From contig JAPLOU010000027.1 in NCBI GenBank assembly GCA_026400535.1, positions 1 to 64,000 on the forward strand: 64,000 bases of DNA. The letters are read 5' to 3'. Positions within the stretch are counted from its first letter, which is position 1, and every line of letters starts with the position of its first letter. The position numbers and the translations under genes were made by a program. Below are positions 58,802-64,000 of this stretch, one piece after another. Source of the stretch: Hyphomicrobiales bacterium. Its GTDB lineage: Bacteria > Pseudomonadota > Alphaproteobacteria > Rhizobiales > Beijerinckiaceae. The notes beneath the pieces were generated by a model that did not search any database, had not been told where the DNA came from, and was given only the letters and a program-made list of their open reading frames with translations.

Positions 58802-59369
58802 CTACGCAGGGGGATGTGAGCGCTTCGTGATCGCGGGATTTGATGGAAGCATGCCACGTGGAGTGCAACAGTCGCTGTCCAGCAATGCCGGGCTGCCACG
58901 GCATGCGATCTTGGTGGAAATGTCGTCGTCTGCCTGATTTCGGAATGCTGATGTTGTAGGCGCGGGACCTTTGTTCGCGATGTGGAATGTTCGCAAAAAT
59001 GCGTTTTCGGCTTCGTGCCGCTGTCCTTCATATCTGCTCAATGCCACATCAGGTGGCAGCATTCTCAACGGACCGTCCGCATTCTCGAAACATTCCATGC
59101 CACCCCGTTCACAAAGACCCAAAAAACGCTGGTTGTGCGCGGGCCTCAATGAATCCTGCTTCCAGCATCGGGTTTGTGATCGCGGGGAATGCACCCTCGA
59201 TTGTCAGCCTCCCGTCGATCAAGACAAAGATCGGTGACGCGCTGCTCCAATCTGATCGAAGCTGCAGGGCCCAAATGAGCGTTTCAACTGACTGCAGTCG
59301 ATGCTGAGGGAGCCGTTCAATTGGGAGGATATCAAACGGCCTCAAAAGGCTCAATCCGCTCGAGATCAT
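58802..59369 (-). pseudogene. Frameshifted gene for an unknown protein, downstream of higA
   Basis: Two overlapping frames read as one protein once a single base is removed from a six-T run (plus-strand A6 at 59121-59126). The first frame (59369 to 59109) contains LPIERLPQHRLQSVETLIWALQ and SASPIFVLIDGRLTIEGAF. It ends FFGSL-stop after the run. With five T residues it reads ARAQPAFLGLCERGG. The second frame continues with NADGPLRMLPPDVALSRYEG and HEAENAFLRTFHIANKG, stopping at 58802. Sequence texture is protein-like throughout, and the first half overlaps the end of higA. Product unknown. Base composition looks lower in G+C than the neighbours. Either a real inactivating indel or a homopolymer read error. 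Confidence 0.6.
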
Positions 59370-59625
59370 GCTTGATCGCGTCGCCCGTTGTTTCGATGAT
59401 GTAGCGCATGTGCAGGTTGAGCCAGAACTCGGCGCTGGTCCCGAAATAGCGGGCGAGCCTGAGCGCATTGTCTGGCGAAAGGTCAACCTGCTCGGAAGCC
59501 AGCCGCTCGATGCGGGTGCGGGGGACGCGGATGGCGCGCGCGACGGCGCCGGCCGATAGCGCCATAGGCCGCAGAAACTCCTCGCGCAGCACTTCGCCGG
59601 GATGAACTGGCTTCAGCATGGTCAT
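59332..59625 (-). CDS. higA: HigA-family antitoxin (XRE helix-turn-helix)
   Basis: 97-residue antitoxin of the HigA/VapI group. It begins with LKPVHPGEVLREEFLRPM, then the HTH region VARAIRVPRTRIERLASEQVDLSPDNALRLARYFGTSAEFWLNLH, the family signature. The ATG at 59625 has AAAGG eight bases ahead. In the usual toxin-first order it follows the higB frame by 11 bases. The protein is intact, whereas its partner toxin carries a stop. It likely still binds the dyad upstream of higB and represses the locus. Confidence 0.92.
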   Translation of the reverse strand: MTMLKPVHPGEVLREEFLRPMALSAGAVARAIRVPRTRIERLASEQVDLSPDNALRLARYFGTSAEFWLNLHMRYIIETTGDAIKHDLERIEPFEAV

Positions 59626-59636
59626 CGTGATGCCTT

Positions 59637-59924
59637 TCAACGGTGATAGCCGACAAACTCAACCGAGACGGGACCTTATGGCGTCCACGCAAGGCATATT
59701 CTAAACGCGTCAGTCACGCGTATCGAATGCTGGCCTGCACGATCACCCCGCAACGCTTCAAGCCGATTGGACGGCGGACTGCGAAGATCGTCGAGGCGCA
59801 GAGCGGCGTCCAGCATCACCAACTTGCGCCGTGTCGCCGCGGCAAGATCAGCAGGAAAATCCTTCGGAACCTTTCGCCACAGGATGGCTTTCAAGCGTTG
59901 ATCCCGAAAGCTGACAATCGCCAT
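59637..59924 (-). pseudogene. higB: HigB-family toxin with an in-frame premature stop
   Basis: RelE/HigB-type mRNA interferase of 95 codons disrupted by a TAA. ATG at 59924 opens MAIVSFRDQRLKAILW; LRSPPSNRLEALRGDRAGQHSIRVTDAFRICLAW follows, as in HigB proteins. Then TP and a TAA at 59676-59678. The same frame continues after the stop as GPVSVEFVGYHR and ends in TGA at 59637, which is just the expected C-terminus. Only one codon has been changed, with no frameshift. The missing tail carries the Tyr-His end that belongs to the active site in Proteus HigB, so the toxin is probably dead. Confidence 0.8.
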
Positions 59925-59931
59925 CCTCAGA

Positions 59932-59960
59932 AATGTATCACGTCATGATACAGTCGACAA
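59932..59960 (-). promoter_or_regulatory. higBA promoter with overlapping operator
   Basis: Minus strand: TTGTCG (59960-59955), a 17-base spacer, then TACATT (59937-59932). A perfect dyad, TGTATCA-CGTCA-TGATACA (59934-59952), covers the spacer and -10, as in autoregulated toxin-antitoxin promoters. The -10 ends seven bases before the higB ATG, so transcription should begin at or beside the start codon, giving a leaderless or nearly leaderless mRNA. Confidence 0.6.
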
Positions 59961-60006
59961 GACCGTGCATCTGGACTTTCGGGCGCCTTGAGAGATATCA
60001 GCAATC

Positions 60007-61023
60007 ATGCTCGCCTCCTCCCCCTGGCGCTTTGCAGTCGCCCCGATGATGGACTGGACGGACCGGCATTGCCGGGCCTTTCACCGGGTTCTGTCGCGCC
60101 ATGCGCTGCTCTATACAGAGATGGTGACGGCGAACGCGGTCGTTCACGGCGACCGGGACCGGCTGATCGGCTGGAACAGGGCTGCCGAGGGCAAGGTTGC
60201 GCTGCAGATTGGCGGTAACGATCCGGTTAAACTGGCCGCCGCCGCCCGCATCGGCGCGGATTTCGGCTATGACGAGATCAATCTCAATTGCGGCTGCCCC
60301 TCCGATCGTGTGCAGGGTGGCGCCTTCGGAGCCTGCCTGATGCAGACACCCGCCATGGTGGGCGACTGTGTCGCAGCGATGAAGGCGGCTGTGGCCATTC
60401 CGGTGACGGTCAAGTGCCGCCTCGGCGTCGATGATCAGGACACGCAGGCGGCTCTCGATGCGATCACCGAGGCCGCGCGTCAGGCGGGCGTCGATGCGCT
60501 GATCGTGCACGCCCGCAAGGCCTGGCTGCAGGGCCTGTCACCCCGGCAGAACCGTGACGTGCCGCCGCTGGACTATCAACGGGTCTATCGCCTCAAAGCC
60601 GCCAATTCCGGTTTGCCGGTGGCGATCAACGGCGGAATCCGGGCGCCGGCCGACTGGCAGGGCCACCTTGCGGAGCTTGATGGCGTCATGGTCGGGCGCG
60701 AGGCCTACCAGAACCCGCAGATCCTGCTGCAGGTCGATCCGGCCCTGTTCGGCCAGCCTGCGCCGGTCCCGGACATGTTCGCCGCGATCGAGGCCTATGA
60801 GCCGTATGTGGCCGCCGAACTGGCGGGCGGAACGCGTCTGCATGCAATGACACGCCATCTCACGGGGCTTTTCACGGGGCGCCCGGGTGCGCGGGCCTTC
60901 CGGCAGGGGCTGGCCAATCATTGCATCCGGCCGGATGCCACGCTCGGAGCTCTCCGGCAGGCCGTCGCGCAGGTTTCGCGCGACAGGCCCGAGGATGCCA
61001 CTGCGCACAGCGCGGCGGCATGA
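60007..61023 (+). CDS. dusA: tRNA-dihydrouridine(20/20a) synthase DusA
   Basis: 338-residue flavin (FMN) enzyme reducing uridine 20/20a in tRNA D-loops. Opening WRFAVAPMMDWTDRHCRAFHR is the DusA type. The catalytic Cys is in NLNCGCPSDRVQGGAFGACLM near residue 100. VKCRLGVDDQD, LIVHARKAWLQGLSPRQNRDVPPLDY and the C-terminal helical domain follow. ATG at 60007. Stop overlaps the thioesterase start. It lies beyond the decayed toxin-antitoxin islet and marks return to conserved chromosomal genes. Confidence 0.95.
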   Translation: MLASSPWRFAVAPMMDWTDRHCRAFHRVLSRHALLYTEMVTANAVVHGDRDRLIGWNRAAEGKVALQIGGNDPVKLAAAARIGADFGYDEINLNCGCPSDRVQGGAFGACLMQTPAMVGDCVAAMKAAVAIPVTVKCRLGVDDQDTQAALDAITEAARQAGVDALIVHARKAWLQGLSPRQNRDVPPLDYQRVYRLKAANSGLPVAINGGIRAPADWQGHLAELDGVMVGREAYQNPQILLQVDPALFGQPAPVPDMFAAIEAYEPYVAAELAGGTRLHAMTRHLTGLFTGRPGARAFRQGLANHCIRPDATLGALRQAVAQVSRDRPEDATAHSAAA

Positions 61024-61478
61024 TGGCATCCGCCTTGCTGTCCGCTCATCAGATCGACAGCCGGATCCGGACCAGTTTCGGTCGGCAGGGTCTGATGGCG
61101 ACGCTCGACGCGCGGCTTGTTCGGGTTGCGCCGGGCGAGGTCGACATCCACCTTCCGGTCGCGGTCCATGTCAGCCAGCAGCATGGCTTCGTGCATGCTG
61201 GCGCTGTGGCGGCCATCGCTGATTCTGCCGCAGGCTATGCCGCGCTCTCCCTGATGCCGGCCGGAGCCGGCGTTCTGACAACCGAGTTCAAGATCAATCT
61301 GCTGAGCCCGGCGGCGGGAGACGTGATCATCGCGAGGGGGCGGGTCATCAAGGCGGGCCGGACCCTCACTGTGGCCATGACCGAGGTTTTCGCCGTCAGC
61401 GCCGGCGCCGAAAAGCTCTGCGCACTCTTGACCGCGACCCTGATGCGCGTCGAGGGGCGTGACGGCGTCGCCGACTGA
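61020..61478 (+). CDS. PaaI-family hotdog thioesterase
   Basis: 152-residue hotdog-fold acyl-CoA thioesterase. The signature QQHGFVHAGAVAAIADSAAGYAALSL holds the catalytic region, then TTEFKINLLSPAAGDVIIARGRVIKAGRTLTV completes the fold. Double ATG at 61020/61023, the first overlapping the dusA stop (ATGA). Substrate unknown; family members act on phenylacetyl- or hydroxybenzoyl-CoA and medium-chain thioesters. Confidence 0.88.
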   Translation: MMASALLSAHQIDSRIRTSFGRQGLMATLDARLVRVAPGEVDIHLPVAVHVSQQHGFVHAGAVAAIADSAAGYAALSLMPAGAGVLTTEFKINLLSPAAGDVIIARGRVIKAGRTLTVAMTEVFAVSAGAEKLCALLTATLMRVEGRDGVAD

Positions 61479-61717
61479 AGCGCCGGCCCAGGGGTGGCCG
61501 CCTGTCCGGGTCTATGGAGATACGGCCCCCTGGTACGCGGCTGCGTCCTTTAGACCTTCGCAGCGGGTTGCGCGGCCAAGATCAGCATGCTACCGCACGC
61601 TCGCTTCTCGGGGTCCAGGGCCTTCAGAAGTCTCCATTCATGCGCACTGGCGCGGTTCGTGCAAAGACGCCCAAGGGCGATGGATGCGCGGGCCTCACGG
61701 ACAAAAGAGAGCGGAAC

Positions 61718-62277
61718 GTGGCCCAGAGTGGTTCCATCGTGGCGGGTGTCGGCGGCCGGTATGCTTCGGCGCTGTTCGAACTGGCGCAAGAGATGAAGGT
61801 TGCCGATGCGGTCGGCACGGCGCTCGACCAGTTCGGCGCGATGATCGACGCCAGTGAAGACCTGCAAAAGCTGGTCAGAAGCCCGGTCTTCAGCGCTGAT
61901 GAGCAGGTCGGTGCCGTGAACGCGGTCCTGAAGACGGCGAAGATCGACGGTATCGCCGCAAATTTCATCGGGCTGGTGGCGTCCAAGCGCCGCCTGTTCG
62001 CGCTGCCGTCGATGATCGCTGCCTACCGTCAGCTCAACGCCGACGCCAAGGGCATCGTCAGGGCCGAGGTGACGCTGGCGGAGCAGCCATCCGCCGCTCA
62101 GCTCAAGGACATCGCCGCTGCGCTGAAGGACGCCGCCGGCAAGCAGGTCACGATAGACCTCAGGATTGATCCCTCGCTCATCGGAGGGCTTGTCGTGAAG
62201 ATGGGCTCGAAAATGGTCGATGCGTCACTGAAAACAAAACTCAATTCTCTCCGTATTGCGATGAAAGAGGTCGGCTG

Positions 62278-62278
<1 letters not shown>
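61718..62278 (+). CDS. atpH: ATP synthase F1 subunit delta
   Basis: 186-residue OSCP/delta subunit forming the stator link between F1 and b subunits. Begins [16 protein letters not shown] after a short leader, with [21 protein letters not shown] in the middle. The C-terminal domain has [36 protein letters not shown], strongly typical. GTG start at 61718 with AGAGAG ahead. The 239 bases before it should carry the atp promoter; TTGCGC-N17-TACCGC at 61568-61596 is a weak candidate. The stop overlaps atpA by one base (TGATG). Confidence 0.95.
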
Positions 62279-63807
<1,529 letters not shown>

Positions 63808-63812
63808 GATGA

Positions 63813-64000
63813 ATGCGTGCGATGGGCTATGTCAGCGACAGCTTGGGACCGGGTGAGGAGATCGTGCACAGCGCGCATCTTCACTGGGTCGTGTATGCGA
63901 GGCCGATCACGGCCCTGCTGGCGGCCGCTGTCGTCGCCGGGTTCTCGGCCCAGGTCGGCGGCATCCTGGGTCTGGCAGCGCTTGTCTGGCTGGGCATCGC
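63813..64000 (+). CDS. Partial PH-domain (bPH2/DUF304-like) membrane protein
   Basis: Incomplete at the right edge of the window. From ATG 63813 (or 63822) the reading is M-R-A-M then GYVSDSLGPGEEIVHSAHLHW, the conserved opening of bacterial PH-domain (YdbS/DUF304) membrane proteins. Next come two hydrophobic helices (about 35-47 and 50-63). Five bases after atpA, so likely cotranscribed. In Alphaproteobacteria atpG normally follows atpA; here this gene intervenes, or atpG lies beyond it. The C-terminal part, including most of the PH domain, is outside the window. Confidence 0.7.
   Translation, partial: MRAMGYVSDSLGPGEEIVHSAHLHWVVYARPITALLAAAVVAGFSAQVGGILGLAALVWLGI

Noticed and set aside
58802-59194. 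Independent 130-codon gene
   Set aside because: Better explained as the second half of a frameshifted gene joined at the T6 run; its first 15 residues read as a shadow of the preceding frame.

Overview
The window is 64 kb of high-G+C chromosomal DNA, mid-60s percent by eye, with dense ATGA-coupled operons. Gene content points to an alphaproteobacterium of the Hyphomicrobiales (Rhizobiales) type, such as Bosea, Phreatobacter or Chelatococcus relatives. The basis is GapR/DUF2312, DUF1244, DUF1036, a PhaR-controlled PHB pathway, bacterial METTL20, the accA / L,D-transpeptidase / secA / ppiC / argJ neighbourhood and an F-ATPase operon beginning atpH-atpA. The genus cannot be fixed from sequence reading alone. 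I saw no rRNA, tRNA, CRISPR array or insertion sequence.

Layout. Positions 1-6.8 kb hold an accessory catabolic block: an orphan NMT1-type solute-binding protein, a GMC flavin oxidoreductase behind an inverted repeat, two convergent carboxymuconolactone-decarboxylase paralogues, an SDR, and an opine-oxidase/HcnAB-like ferredoxin + FAD/[2Fe-2S] pair without its usual beta subunit. Positions 6.9-23.5 kb are one minus-strand run: glycerate kinase, DUF1036, pyk, glgP, glgB, glgC, glgA, pgm and a 1384-residue GlgX-MalQ fusion. This is a complete glycogen synthesis and breakdown set linked to lower glycolysis.

Positions 23.5-35 kb hold N-formylglutamate amidohydrolase, DUF1244, gapR, a glycosyltransferase, a METTL20-like methyltransferase, a bdhA-patatin operon, cobT/cobS, a retropepsin-like protease, mutT, a DMT exporter, argJ and a parvulin. 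Positions 35-48.8 kb hold secA, a decayed lytic transglycosylase, an L,D-transpeptidase, accA, gloB and neighbours, an MGMT-like protein, phaA-DUF1737-phaB and phaR. Positions 48.8-58.8 kb hold a PAS-GGDEF-EAL protein, rpmF with a clear terminator, mtgA, a prenyl diphosphate synthase, kup, ispG and ureEFG.

Positions 58.8-59.95 kb are a small decaying accessory islet: a HigBA toxin-antitoxin locus whose toxin carries an in-frame stop, plus a frameshifted unknown gene. The window ends with dusA, a PaaI thioesterase, atpH, atpA and a partial PH-domain membrane protein where atpG would be expected.

Together the genes give the cell two carbon stores, glycogen and PHB. A shared TGC-N3-GCA element upstream of phaA and bdhA suggests that PHB synthesis and breakdown are both under PhaR.
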